Below, in pieces: positions 43,610 through 51,833 of a stretch of DNA of 64,000 nt. Made by a program: the position numbers and the translations under genes. Positions within the stretch are counted from its first letter, which is position 1. Each line of letters begins with the position of its first letter. The notes beneath the pieces were generated by a model, which worked only from the letters and a program-made list of their open reading frames with translations, made no database searches and was not told the origin of the DNA. This DNA is from Saccharomonospora marina XMU15 (GTDB lineage Bacteria; Actinomycetota; Actinomycetes; Mycobacteriales; Pseudonocardiaceae), in the NCBI RefSeq assembly GCF_000244955.1, contig NZ_CM001439.1:1702628-1766627 (forward strand), in the 5' to 3' direction.

Positions 43610-45996
43610 ACTCCCTGCCGGCTGTCGGCACGCAGGCGGCCACGGCGCCTCCGGTTCACGATCCGAGGCTGGTGCCCGCGGCGATCGTCGTGTGGGTCTC
43701 GACGCTGGTCGGTCTCTTGTGGACGTGGTGGGTGGCAGCGGTATGCGGGGTGCTCGCTGCCGTGTGCGGGTGCGTGCTGGCCTGGCGGCTCACCCGGCAC
43801 AGGATCGGGCTTCACCGCTGGCTGGGTGCGGCGGGTGCGTTGTTCGTGTGCGGCCTGCTCACCGCGGGGCCGACCAGTGCGCGGCTCTATGCCAGCGAGC
43901 ACGACCCGTTACGTGAGGCCGCGCGGCGGGGACCACACGCACAACTGCGGGTCACTCTGGCCGAACGTCCCCGCCCGCTGCGTTCGCCCGGCTATGCCGA
44001 CAGGCCTGGCGGTGCACGTTCGGTGCTCATACCTGCCGACGTCGAAACCGCCGCTGTCTCCGGCCGCCCGGTCGCGTCGACAGGCAGGGTGCTGCTGATC
44101 GCGCCCGCGAAGGGTTGGTCGAGTGCCCTTCCCGGTCAGCGGGCAACGCTGGGCGGCACCCTGGCGCCCGCCAGGCCCGGCGAACTGACGACTGCGGTCG
44201 TCCACGTTCGTGGACCACCGCGTCACTCCACGACGGCGGCCTGGTGGCAGCGTGGCGCGGAGTCGGTCAGGGCGGCGCTTCGGTCGGCGAGCCAGGTCCT
44301 CCAGCCGGAGCCGGCCGGGCTGTTGCCGGGACTGGTCGTCGGTGACACCAGCGGGCTTCCCGGCATCGTGGAGGAGGAGTTCCTGTCCGCCGGGCTGTCG
44401 CATCTCACGGCGGTGTCGGGAACGAACGTGGCCATCGTCTGCGGAGCCGTGTTGCTGCTGGCGAGGTGGTGTCGGCTGGGACCGTTCACCTCGGCCGGAG
44501 GGGCGGCAATCGCGCTGGTCGGTTATGTAGTCCTTGTCGGTTACGAGCCCAGTGTGCTCAGAGCCGGATTCATGGGTGCGGTAGGACTGCTGGCGCTGGT
44601 GCTCGGTAGGCAGCGCTCAGCCCTGCCCGCGTTGGGCGCGGCGGTGTGCGTGCTCGTGCTCTACGACCCCGGATTGGCGACGAGCATGGGTTTCGCGTTG
44701 TCGGTCGTCGCGACGGCTGGTCTCGTCCTGGTGGCGCCACGCTGGGCATCGGCGTTGTGCCGCAGGGGTGTGCCGGTCGGTCTGGCACAGGGGATCGCCG
44801 TGCCGGTCGCTGCGTTCCTCGTCACCGCGCCGGTGATCGCCGGGATGGCGGGCGAGGTGAGTGTGGTTTCGGTGGCGGCGAACGTGGTGGCCGCCCCGGT
44901 GGTCGCACCCGTCACGGTGCTGGGTGTCCTGGCTGCGGTTCTGGCGCCGATGTGGAGCCCTGGTGCGGAGTTGTTGGTGCACATGGCGGGCCCGGGAGTG
45001 AGCTGGTTGATCAGCGTCGCCAGGCGTGCGGCGGCGATCCCGGGTGCGGTGTTGCCGTGGCCGCCGGGCTGGTGGGGCGGGGTGCTGGCACTGGGTGTGG
45101 TGGTGCTGCTGGCGGTCGCACTGAGACACCGGGGTGCGCGCACCGCGCTGGTCGTGCTTGTTGTCGGGTTGCTGCTGGTGATCCCTGCCCGACTGGTCGT
45201 GTCGCCATGGCCGCCGCATGACTGGGTGTTGGTGGCTTGCGATGTGGGTCAGGGCGACGGCATCGTACTGGCGACAGGAGAACAGGACCGGGCCTTGGTG
45301 GTGGATACCGGACCGGAACCGGGATCGATGGACCGGTGTCTCGACCGCCTCGGGGTCGAACGGGTACCGCTGGTGGTGCTGAGTCACCTGCATGCCGACC
45401 ATGTCGGTGGGTTGGCGGCGGTGTTCGACGGCCGCTCGGTCGGGGCGATCGCCGTGGGACCCGGTAGGACCCCGGACTGGGCATGGCGCGACGTGACGGA
45501 GCGAGCCTCGGCACACGGCACTCGAGTGGTGCGGCTCCACATCGGCGATCGGCTCAGCTGGCCGAGCCTGCGGCTGGACGTCATGGGCCCGCGCTATGTG
45601 CCCTCCGAGCAAGGCGACGACGGAACGGAGGTCAACAACAGTTCGGTCGTTCTGCGCGCCACCACGACCGCGGGCCGGGTGTTGCTGACGGGGGATGTGG
45701 AGTTGGCCGCGCAGGCGGATCTACTCGCATCCGGAGCTGATCTGCGTGCGGAGGTCCTGAAGATCCCTCATCACGGCAGCCGGTACAGTCTGCCGCCGTT
45801 TCTTTCCGCGGTGGCGCCCAGGATCGCGTTGGTGAGTGTGGGAGCGGACAACGGCTACGGCCACCCGAACCCGGGCACGCTACGCGGTGCCTCGAGTCGT
45901 GGCGCGCTCGTTGCCCGCACGGACACCGGCGGTGACACGGCGATCGTCGGTTCCGACGGGCAACCGGCTGTGGTCCGACGCGGCCGGTCCCCGTGA
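43606..45996 (+). CDS. comEC: ComEC/Rec2 DNA translocation channel with metallo-beta-lactamase domain
   Basis: 796 residues. About ten membrane helices include the competence core (FLSAGLSHLTAVSGTNVAIV). An OB/DUF4131-like part lies near residues 100-200. The C-terminal metallo-beta-lactamase domain has VVLSHLHADHVGGLAAVFDG (HxHxDH), IPHHGSRYS and GHPNPGTL; it may degrade the non-transported strand. The last codons fall in a 43-bp direct repeat that continues past the stop. It is coupled to comEA. Confidence 0.92.
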   Translation: MNSLPAVGTQAATAPPVHDPRLVPAAIVVWVSTLVGLLWTWWVAAVCGVLAAVCGCVLAWRLTRHRIGLHRWLGAAGALFVCGLLTAGPTSARLYASEHDPLREAARRGPHAQLRVTLAERPRPLRSPGYADRPGGARSVLIPADVETAAVSGRPVASTGRVLLIAPAKGWSSALPGQRATLGGTLAPARPGELTTAVVHVRGPPRHSTTAAWWQRGAESVRAALRSASQVLQPEPAGLLPGLVVGDTSGLPGIVEEEFLSAGLSHLTAVSGTNVAIVCGAVLLLARWCRLGPFTSAGGAAIALVGYVVLVGYEPSVLRAGFMGAVGLLALVLGRQRSALPALGAAVCVLVLYDPGLATSMGFALSVVATAGLVLVAPRWASALCRRGVPVGLAQGIAVPVAAFLVTAPVIAGMAGEVSVVSVAANVVAAPVVAPVTVLGVLAAVLAPMWSPGAELLVHMAGPGVSWLISVARRAAAIPGAVLPWPPGWWGGVLALGVVVLLAVALRHRGARTALVVLVVGLLLVIPARLVVSPWPPHDWVLVACDVGQGDGIVLATGEQDRALVVDTGPEPGSMDRCLDRLGVERVPLVVLSHLHADHVGGLAAVFDGRSVGAIAVGPGRTPDWAWRDVTERASAHGTRVVRLHIGDRLSWPSLRLDVMGPRYVPSEQGDDGTEVNNSSVVLRATTTAGRVLLTGDVELAAQADLLASGADLRAEVLKIPHHGSRYSLPPFLSAVAPRIALVSVGADNGYGHPNPGTLRGASSRGALVARTDTGGDTAIVGSDGQPAVVRRGRSP

Positions 45997-46051
45997 AGGC
46001 GGGCAACTGGCTGTGGTGTGGTGCGGCCGGTCCCCGTAAAGGCGGGCCTGC
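45966..46051. repeat. 43-bp direct repeat spanning the comEC stop
   Basis: Copy one is 45966-46008 and copy two 46009-46051; both carry GGCTGTGGT, GCGGCCGGTCCCCGT and AAGGCGGGC, and about 35 of 43 positions agree. Copy one holds the comEC stop codon. Since 43 is not divisible by three, the second copy is out of frame with the first and adds nothing to the protein. Confidence 0.85.
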
Positions 46052-46140
46052 GTTCGCCGACGGCTCGAAACGCCCGGTCGGCCGTGCCGCGGGCCCACTG
46101 CTGCGGCGGAACAGGTGTCCTGCTTGGGCCGGTGCCTACC

Positions 46141-46266
46141 GGGACGGCTGCCCACGGGGACGGCTGCCCACGGGGACGGCTGCCCACGGGGACGGCTGCC
46201 CACTGGGAACGGCTGCCCACCGGGAACGGCTGCCCACCGGGGCTGCCACAGGGACAGCTGCCCACT
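46141..46266. repeat. 16/17-bp tandem array between comEC and thrC
   Basis: Four units of GGGACGGCTGCCCACG at 46141-46204 (the fourth ends in T), then two 17-bp units GGGAACGGCTGCCCACC (46205-46238), then shortened or diverged units to about 46266 and traces to 46302. With the 43-bp duplication it fills the 381-bp gap between the convergent comEC and thrC genes. No gene or clear terminator stem was found in the gap. Confidence 0.92.
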
Positions 46267-46377
46267 GGCTGCTCCGGGGACGGCCCTGCTGGGACGGCTC
46301 CTGTCCGCCAGGATGATGCCGCGCCCGGGCCCGGCCATGGCACAACGGGTGTGCCGCACCGGTGTGGTGTGGGGTCC

Positions 46378-47643
46378 TTATTCGCCCAGCGCCTCGCGCA
46401 CTGCGGTGGCGTTGGGCGGCACCGTGGCCTTGGGACCGATGCGGTTCTCGAGGGCGTCGAGGGTCTTGAGGCCGTCGCCGGTGATCAACAGCACCGTCTC
46501 GGCGTCCGGGTCGAGTTTGCCTGCTTCGATGAGCTTCTTGGCGGTCGCCACGGTCACCCCACCTGCGGTCTCGGTGAAGATGCCCTCCGTGCGGGCCAGC
46601 AACCGGATACCCTCGACGACCTCCTCGTCGGTCACGTCCTCGATGGCGCCTCCGGTGCGGCGAACGGTGTCGAGCACGTAGGGGCCGTCGGCGGGGTTGC
46701 CGATCGCCAGCGAGCGGGCGATGGTGTCGGGCCGCACGGGCTGCACGACGTCGTGGCCGTCCCGGAACGCGGCGGAGACCGGCGAGCAACCGGTGGCCTG
46801 CGCGCCGAAGACCCGATACGGCGTCGGTTCGACGAGGCCGAGTTCGCCGAACTCGCGGAAACCCTTGTCGACCTTGGTCAGCTGCGAGCCGGAGGCGATC
46901 GGGACGACGATCTGCTCGGGCAGCCGCCAACCGAGCTGCTCGGCAACCTCGAAGGCGAGGGTCTTGGAGCCCTCCGAGTAGTAGGGCCGCACGTTCACGT
47001 TGACGAAAGCCCAGTTCTCGTGCTCAGCGGCGAGCTGGGTCGCGAGCCGGTTCACGTCGTCGTAGTTGCCGTCGACGGCGATGAGCGCGCCGTCGTACAC
47101 AGCGGTGGTCAAGATCTTGGCGCGCTCGAGCGAGGATGGGATCAACACCACCGACCGCCAGCCCGCCCTGGCAGCCGCGGCGGCCACGGCGTTGGCCAGA
47201 TTGCCGGTGGAGGGGCAGGCGAGGGTGTCGAAGCCGAACTCGCGTGCGGCCGCCAGCGCGACGGCGACCACGCGATCCTTGAACGAGTGCGTCGGGTTGC
47301 CGGTGTCGTCCTTCACCCAGACTCGCCGGACACCCAGCGCCTTCGCCAACCGGTCGGCTCGCACCAGCCGGGTGCATCCCGGCTCGGTGTTCGGGATCTG
47401 CTCCACGTTCGACGGTACCGGCAGCAGCTTCTTGTAGCGCCAGATGTTGCGCGGGCCAGCCTCGATGTCCTCCCGGCGTACCTTGCCGAAGTCGTAGGCG
47501 ACCTCCAGCGGCGAGAAGTCCTCGGCCGAGACGAACTCGGGGGCGAGTGGCTGGCGGTGGCCCTCTTCCTTGGAAACGAGCTCCACGGCGGGGCCCAGGT
47601 CAACGGCGCGGCCGGTGGTGGTCGTTTCGACGGCTGCTGTCAT
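46378..47643 (-). CDS. thrC: Threonine synthase, SAM-riboswitch controlled
   Basis: 421 residues, PLP-dependent; converts O-phosphohomoserine to threonine. The Schiff-base Lys is in GNPTHSFKDRVV, the phosphate loop is in PSTGNLANAVAAAA, and a C-terminal TGDGLKTLDALENR is family-typical. It is longer than the ~350-residue enzymes of hom-thrC-thrB operons, and no hom or thrB is adjacent, so it may be a second, separately controlled copy. The N-terminal ~75 residues (ELVSKEEGHRQPLAPEFVSA) form the extra part. The ATG at 47643 has GGAAAGGAAC upstream, directly next to the riboswitch P1 stem. Confidence 0.93.
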   Translation of the reverse strand: MTAAVETTTTGRAVDLGPAVELVSKEEGHRQPLAPEFVSAEDFSPLEVAYDFGKVRREDIEAGPRNIWRYKKLLPVPSNVEQIPNTEPGCTRLVRADRLAKALGVRRVWVKDDTGNPTHSFKDRVVAVALAAAREFGFDTLACPSTGNLANAVAAAAARAGWRSVVLIPSSLERAKILTTAVYDGALIAVDGNYDDVNRLATQLAAEHENWAFVNVNVRPYYSEGSKTLAFEVAEQLGWRLPEQIVVPIASGSQLTKVDKGFREFGELGLVEPTPYRVFGAQATGCSPVSAAFRDGHDVVQPVRPDTIARSLAIGNPADGPYVLDTVRRTGGAIEDVTDEEVVEGIRLLARTEGIFTETAGGVTVATAKKLIEAGKLDPDAETVLLITGDGLKTLDALENRIGPKATVPPNATAVREALGE

Positions 47644-47658
47644 CGCGAGGTTCCTTTC

Positions 47659-47787
47659 CTCATCTGTCCCGCGGGTACGGGTCGGAATTGGCACCGTGAT
47701 CGCCAGCTACCTCGCGGAATCGAGATGACAGGCTGACGCCGGTTGCCGGGGCTTCTTCGGGCCGTTCCCTCTGCCCCTCTGGATGAG
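47659..47787 (-). promoter_or_regulatory. SAM-I (S-box) riboswitch in the thrC leader
   Basis: On the reverse strand, P1 is CTCATC (47787-47782) paired with GATGAG (47664-47659). Inside are the conserved blocks CAGAGGGGCAGAGGGA, CGGCCCGAAGAAGCCCCGG, CAACC and GGTGCCAATTCC, which include the kink-turn, the SAM-contacting P3 core and the pseudoknot loop. The 3' strand of P1 is immediately followed by the thrC Shine-Dalgarno sequence, leaving no room for a terminator hairpin. Control is therefore likely at translation. The sense of the switch (on or off) cannot be told from sequence. Confidence 0.93.
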
Positions 47788-47899
47788 CGGTATTCGGTTG
47801 TCCGCCGGCCGGGCCGCGCGGTTCGGCTCATACCTTACGGCATGTAGATCAGCTCCTGCCATCCCGATGCGTGCTAGGTCACCGTGGCAGGATCGAGTC

Positions 47900-48880
47900 G
47901 TGACCGCGCCAGCCACCACCCCAGCACCCCTGCACCTCGTGCTCGGTGACGAAGAACTGCTAGTCGAGCGGGCTGTGCGGGCGGCGCTCGATTCTGCGCG
48001 CCTTGCCGACCCCGCTGCCGACATCACCCGAATGCGCGTGTCGGACCTCACCCCGGCCGGTCTGGCCGAACTGGTGAGCCCGTCGCTGTTCGCCGAGGGC
48101 AGGGTGGTCGTACTGGACGCGGCACAGGACAGCTCGCAGGAAATCGCCGACGCGATCCTGGCCTATGTCGCCGACCCCGTGGACGCGGTGGTGCTCGTGG
48201 TCGTGCACAGCGGAGGTGGCCGAAGCAAGGCGGCGAAGTCGCTACCTGCCGCGCTGCGAAAGGCAGGGGCGGTGGTGACCGAGTGCGCCAAGATCACCAA
48301 GCCTGCCGAACGCGAGGCGTTCGTGCGTGGCGAGGTGCGCAGAGCCGGCGGGCGGATCGACGCGGGCGGAATCGTCGCGCTGATCGACGCGGTCGGTTCG
48401 GATTTGCGTGAGCTGGCGTCGGCAGCCGCGCAGCTCGTCGCGGACTCCGGTGGATCGGTCGACGAAGCGGCGGTGCGTCGGTATCACAGGGGCAAGGCCG
48501 ACGTGACCGGCTTCCTGGTGGCAGAAAAGGCGGTGTCCGGCGATCGGGCGGCCGCGCTGGAGTCGGTGCGGTGGGCGCAACAGATCGGCGTGCCACATGT
48601 GCTGCTGGCCGACGCGCTGGCCGATGCCGTGCGCACCATCGCCCGCGTGTCCGCGGCGGGCCGGGGTAACCCGAACCAGCTCGCCGGGGAGCTGGGTATG
48701 CCGCCGTGGAAGATTCGCAAGGCGCAAGGCCAGTCCCGCGGGTGGAGTTCGAGCGGTCTCGCGGCCGCCATGGGCATCGTCGCGCGGGTGAATGCCGAGG
48801 TGAAAGGCGCGGCGGCCGATCCGGACTACGCCGTCGAGCGCGCTGTGCTGGATATCGTGGCCGCACGGCATCGCCGGTAG
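47900..48880 (+). CDS. holA: DNA polymerase III subunit delta
   Basis: 326 residues, the usual length. Delta opens the beta clamp within the clamp loader. LHLVLGDEELLVERAVRAAL at the start and GVPHVLLADALADAVRTIAR with LGMPPWKIRKAQGQSRGW in the C-terminal collar are typical. It has no functional Walker motif, as expected for delta. The GTG at 47900 is chosen; TAGGTC at about 47875 could be its -10. It is divergent from thrC and converges on rpsT, as Rv2413c does. Confidence 0.93.
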   Translation: MTAPATTPAPLHLVLGDEELLVERAVRAALDSARLADPAADITRMRVSDLTPAGLAELVSPSLFAEGRVVVLDAAQDSSQEIADAILAYVADPVDAVVLVVVHSGGGRSKAAKSLPAALRKAGAVVTECAKITKPAEREAFVRGEVRRAGGRIDAGGIVALIDAVGSDLRELASAAAQLVADSGGSVDEAAVRRYHRGKADVTGFLVAEKAVSGDRAAALESVRWAQQIGVPHVLLADALADAVRTIARVSAAGRGNPNQLAGELGMPPWKIRKAQGQSRGWSSSGLAAAMGIVARVNAEVKGAAADPDYAVERAVLDIVAARHRR

Positions 48881-48889
48881 CGCACAGGA

Positions 48890-48922
48890 CTCGCCCCCGG
48901 CGACAACGTCACCGGGGGCGAG
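48890..48922. terminator. Bidirectional hairpin between holA and rpsT
   Basis: CTCGCCCCCGG (48890-48900) pairs perfectly with CCGGGGGCGAG (48912-48922); GAC/GTC inside the loop extends the stem. It lies between two convergent stops. No U-tract is seen. Confidence 0.85.
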
Positions 48923-48935
48923 GTGATGCGGGCGA

Positions 48936-49196
48936 TCAGAGCGAGTTGACCTTGCGAGCCATCGCGGACTTCTTGTTGGCGGCCTGGTTCTTGTGGATGA
49001 CGCCCTTGGTCGCCGCCTTGTCCAGCTTGCGAGCGGCCACGCGCTGCAACTCCAGGGCCTTGTCGCGGTCACCGGCGTCTGCGGCCTCGCGGAACTTCCG
49101 GATCGCGGTCTTGACCGCCGACTTCACCGACTGGTTGCGCAGGCGCGCCTTCTCGTTGGTCTTGATGCGCTTCATCTGGGACTTGATGTTGGCCAC
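48936..49196 (-). CDS. rpsT: 30S ribosomal protein S20
   Basis: 86 residues: [20 protein letters not shown], then [16 protein letters not shown] and a Lys-rich C-terminus [21 protein letters not shown]20 binds 16S rRNA early in 30S assembly. The GTG at 49196 has GAAGGAG upstream; the frame is open further but the extra residues do not belong to S20. The 259-bp gap to the next gene contains the divergent promoters and nothing else I can name. Confidence 0.97.
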   Translation of the reverse strand: MANIKSQMKRIKTNEKARLRNQSVKSAVKTAIRKFREAADAGDRDKALELQRVAARKLDKAATKGVIHKNQAANKKSAMARKVNSL

Positions 49197-49455
49197 GCGG
49201 GCGCTCCTTCGTGTTTCGGCGGAAGAACTCCGAGCCGTGTTCTCGTGGCCCCGACCGAACTCGGTCGGGCTTCCTCCCTGGCGGAATGCCACACGGCAAC
49301 GGTTGACAAGCCTAACAAGTGGCAGGTGAACGCCATCATGCAACCCCGCGGCACCGCAGCTGTACTGCACGGCCGCGTCGCAGCCCTCGTTGACCGATCG
49401 GTTCGATGACGAGCGTCTCCGCCGCATGCACTGGTCGGCGTGAGACGGTAGTCGC

Positions 49456-49839
49456 ATGGACGTGCTGAGTAGCCGGGTGCTGCTGCATCCAACGGACCCG
49501 CAGGCCACCACCGCGTTCTACCGCGACACCCTCGGGCTGGCGGTGTATCGCGAGTTCCCGGGTGGGACGGTGTTCTTCCTCGGCGGTGGCTTCCTCGAGA
49601 TCGTCGGGCGCGGCCAGGCCGGCCCCACCGCCGACATGGCGCTGTGGCTGCAGGTCAGAGACCTGGCCGCGACCGTCGCCGAACTGCGGCAACGTGGCGT
49701 GGAGCCGATCTCCGGACCCAAACGGGAGCCGTGGGGCCTCGACGAGGCCTGGATCCGCGACCCCGACGGCACCCGTATCGTGCTGGTGGAGGTTCCCGCC
49801 GAGCACCCGCTTCGGGTGGATGTCCGTGAACACACGTAA
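49456..49839 (+). CDS. VOC-superfamily (glyoxalase/bleomycin resistance-like) protein
   Basis: 127 residues in the betaalphabetabetabeta fold twice over: [20 protein letters not shown] and [20 protein letters not shown] in the first half, [20 protein letters not shown] and [19 protein letters not shown] in the second. His11 and Glu residues near the end of each half could bind a metal. The substrate is unknown: glyoxalase, dioxygenase and antibiotic-binding roles all occur. The next gene begins 14 bp before its stop, in another frame. Confidence 0.88.
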   Translation: MDVLSSRVLLHPTDPQATTAFYRDTLGLAVYREFPGGTVFFLGGGFLEIVGRGQAGPTADMALWLQVRDLAATVAELRQRGVEPISGPKREPWGLDEAWIRDPDGTRIVLVEVPAEHPLRVDVREHT

Positions 49840-51010
49840 CGCTGTGGCGCGGGTGGCCCGCGCGCTCGGCTGGTGGCTGATGGTGCTGGTCGGCCTGCTG
49901 CTGCTGGCGACCGTGAACCGGGTGACCTACGGCGGCGGACCGGAGGTGGATCGCATCGGCACCGCCAGCGCCCGCGAGTGTGTCGAGTACGGCCCGGTGA
50001 GCTTGCACGGCTTCGGCACCACCTACCGCTGCACCGCCGAGGTGCGCTGGGCCGATGGAGACGTCGAGCAGCGGGAGTTCCCCGCAGGGCAGCTCAGCCC
50101 GTCCGACGTCGGGACACCGGTCGAGGTCTACCTCGACATCGGCGACGGCGTGCAGGAGGAGACCACGATCGGCCGAAACGGCAGTGCCCGGTTCTCCGAG
50201 TTGAGGTTCCCGGTGAAGATCGCGCTCGGGTTCGCCGTCTTTCTCGTGCTCGGACTGGGTGCGCTGTACAACACCTACCGCGTGTTCCGGCCAGGCACCG
50301 GGTCCGACACCGAAAGCGACAGCGGGGGCTCGAAGCGGGGCGGGCGGAAGGATGACTGGCCGGTCACCGCCGCCGAGCGGGCAGGCGTACCGATTCCTCG
50401 GCTGGTGGTGCGGTTGCGGTTGCTGTCCGCCTGGTGCCTGCTCGTGGCGATCGCCGTGCCTGTTTCGACCGTCGTGCGGTTCGACGCCGAGCGAGCACCA
50501 CGTTTCGTCTCGCCCTGGCCGCAGGTCGGGCGGGCACTGCTCGTCGATGTCCCGGCCGCGGGTGCCGTCATCATCGGCTTGGTACTGGCAGTACTGCTGT
50601 ACGCAACGGCGTCGGCCGCCCACCGCGACGCCGCACGTGTGGTCAAGTACGGACCCGACTACCTCGCGCGCGGACTCAGCGGTGGCGAACCCGCGCGCGC
50701 CTTGCTGGCGACCAGGATGAGCAGGCTGGCCGAATCCGAGCGGGCGAGCAGGGCGTTCGGGATCGGCTTCGGGGTCGCGCTGCTGGGACTTGCCGCGTGG
50801 GCGGTGACGCGAGTGGTGTCCGCAATGCCCGGGGACGCACCGTGGTCGGTATGGCTGGCGGGTGCTCGTGACTCCGTGCTGTTGGCCTGCCTTGCGCTGA
50901 TCTTGCTGTTCACTGCCGAGACGCGGTACCACCGGCTGTCCGAGCTGCTCGCCCGGCACGAAATAAACCACGTGAACCGGGGAACCGAAAACGGATTCGT
51001 GGCATCGTAG
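49826..51010 (+). CDS. Membrane protein of unknown function (possibly DUF6346-like) heading a secretion cassette
   Basis: About 394 residues. An N-terminal helix (LGWWLMVLVGLLLLATV) leads to an extracytoplasmic domain of ~85 residues with Cys pair RECVEYG and TYRCTAEV, of the DUF3592 kind (EVRWADGDVEQREFPAGQL). A second helix (~135-155), a basic cytoplasmic loop, and four more helices follow. I recall DUF6346 proteins with this plan next to YbaB and EspC genes in Pseudonocardiaceae, but cannot confirm it here. GTG 49826 has GGGTGGA upstream; ATG 49820 is an alternative. It overlaps the VOC gene. Confidence 0.7.
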   Translation: MNTRNAVARVARALGWWLMVLVGLLLLATVNRVTYGGGPEVDRIGTASARECVEYGPVSLHGFGTTYRCTAEVRWADGDVEQREFPAGQLSPSDVGTPVEVYLDIGDGVQEETTIGRNGSARFSELRFPVKIALGFAVFLVLGLGALYNTYRVFRPGTGSDTESDSGGSKRGGRKDDWPVTAAERAGVPIPRLVVRLRLLSAWCLLVAIAVPVSTVVRFDAERAPRFVSPWPQVGRALLVDVPAAGAVIIGLVLAVLLYATASAAHRDAARVVKYGPDYLARGLSGGEPARALLATRMSRLAESERASRAFGIGFGVALLGLAAWAVTRVVSAMPGDAPWSVWLAGARDSVLLACLALILLFTAETRYHRLSELLARHEINHVNRGTENGFVAS

Positions 51011-51032
51011 CGTCCGAATCGAAGGGAGCACG

Positions 51033-51512
51033 GTGGCAGCAGAAGGAATGGACCGAGCGCAGGAGTGGCTTGCCGACTACACGCGCAGGGTCGGTGACAT
51101 CCAGCGCAGAGCCGCACAGACGCAGGAACAGATCAAGAATCTTCGCGCCCGAGCCGCGAGCCCCGACGGTTCGGTCTCGGTGGTGCTCGCGCCGGGCGGG
51201 AGGCTCGAGGAACTGCGACTGGCGCCGCGTGCGCTCGAACTGGGACATCAGCGCTTGGCCGCGACCATCACGCAGACCGTGCAGGCAGCGCACGCCGAGG
51301 CCGCTGCCCAGACGCAGGAAGCGCTGTTGCCGCTCGTTGGTGAGTCCGACGCGATGGATTTCCTGCGCGACCAGATCGGCGCGGCCATGGACGAGGAGGA
51401 AGACGGTCACTCCTCGGCCGCGAACGGCACGGGGGAGGAACGTACGCATGGTGGGCGGGCCCGAGCCGACGATGACGACGGCGAGTCATTCGGTGGCTCC
51501 ATTCTGAGGTGA
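51033..51512 (+). CDS. YbaB/EbfC-family protein associated with type VII secretion genes
   Basis: 159 residues. The N-terminal coiled coil (AQEWLADYTRRVGDIQRRAA) and the VSVVLAPGGRLEELRLAP strand-turn resemble YbaB/EbfC DNA-binding proteins; in actinobacteria such genes often precede EspC/WXG100 genes. The C-terminal ~40 residues are acidic and disordered (EEEDGHSSAANGTGEE, DDDDGESFGGSILR). The GTG at 51033 has GAAGGGAG upstream. The next gene starts 9 bp after the stop. Confidence 0.8.
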   Translation: MAAEGMDRAQEWLADYTRRVGDIQRRAAQTQEQIKNLRARAASPDGSVSVVLAPGGRLEELRLAPRALELGHQRLAATITQTVQAAHAEAAAQTQEALLPLVGESDAMDFLRDQIGAAMDEEEDGHSSAANGTGEERTHGGRARADDDDGESFGGSILR

Positions 51513-51521
51513 GTGAGAGAC

Positions 51522-51833
51522 ATGGGGAAAGGTTTCGAGTCCACGCCGGAGGATCTGGCGACGCATTCCGCGACAGTGGACAGGCTGGGGGATCGGCTGA
51601 GCAAGGTCGGTGACACCGGCGGGAACGTGGATCTGGGCATGGAGACATACGGAATCATTGGCCAGTTCTTCAGTTCGGGGGCGAGGGAAGAGATCGCTCG
51701 GACGGCCGAGGCGATCAAGGAGATGGGCGCGGGGCTCAGCGACTTCGGTGATGGCGTCAAGGCGGCAGGGGATAGCTATCAGCAGATCGAGGCCGAGATC
51801 CGCGAGCTGCTCGAGGCCTTCGGAGGCAACTGA
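51522..51833 (+). CDS. EspC-type ESX-1 secretion-associated protein
   Basis: 103 residues, all helical: STPEDLATHSATVDRLGDRL, METYGIIGQFFSSGAREEIA, and a C-terminal helix AGDSYQQIEAEIRELLEAFG. YGIIGQFF corresponds to the turn of the PF10824 (EspC) helical hairpin. The protein is a likely type VII substrate or a chaperone-like partner. The ATG follows GAGGTGAG. The stop shares its A with the next start (TGATG), so the next product is made in step with it. Confidence 0.88.
   Translation: MGKGFESTPEDLATHSATVDRLGDRLSKVGDTGGNVDLGMETYGIIGQFFSSGAREEIARTAEAIKEMGAGLSDFGDGVKAAGDSYQQIEAEIRELLEAFGGN

Noticed and set aside
46141-46266. CRISPR or rho-independent terminator cluster
   Set aside because: Directly adjoining 16/17-bp units without spacers and without self-complementary arms.
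49251-49330. rpsT promoter with a TAGGCT on the reverse strand
   Set aside because: The -10-like hexamer is present but no -35 at proper spacing was found, so I did not list it as a feature.
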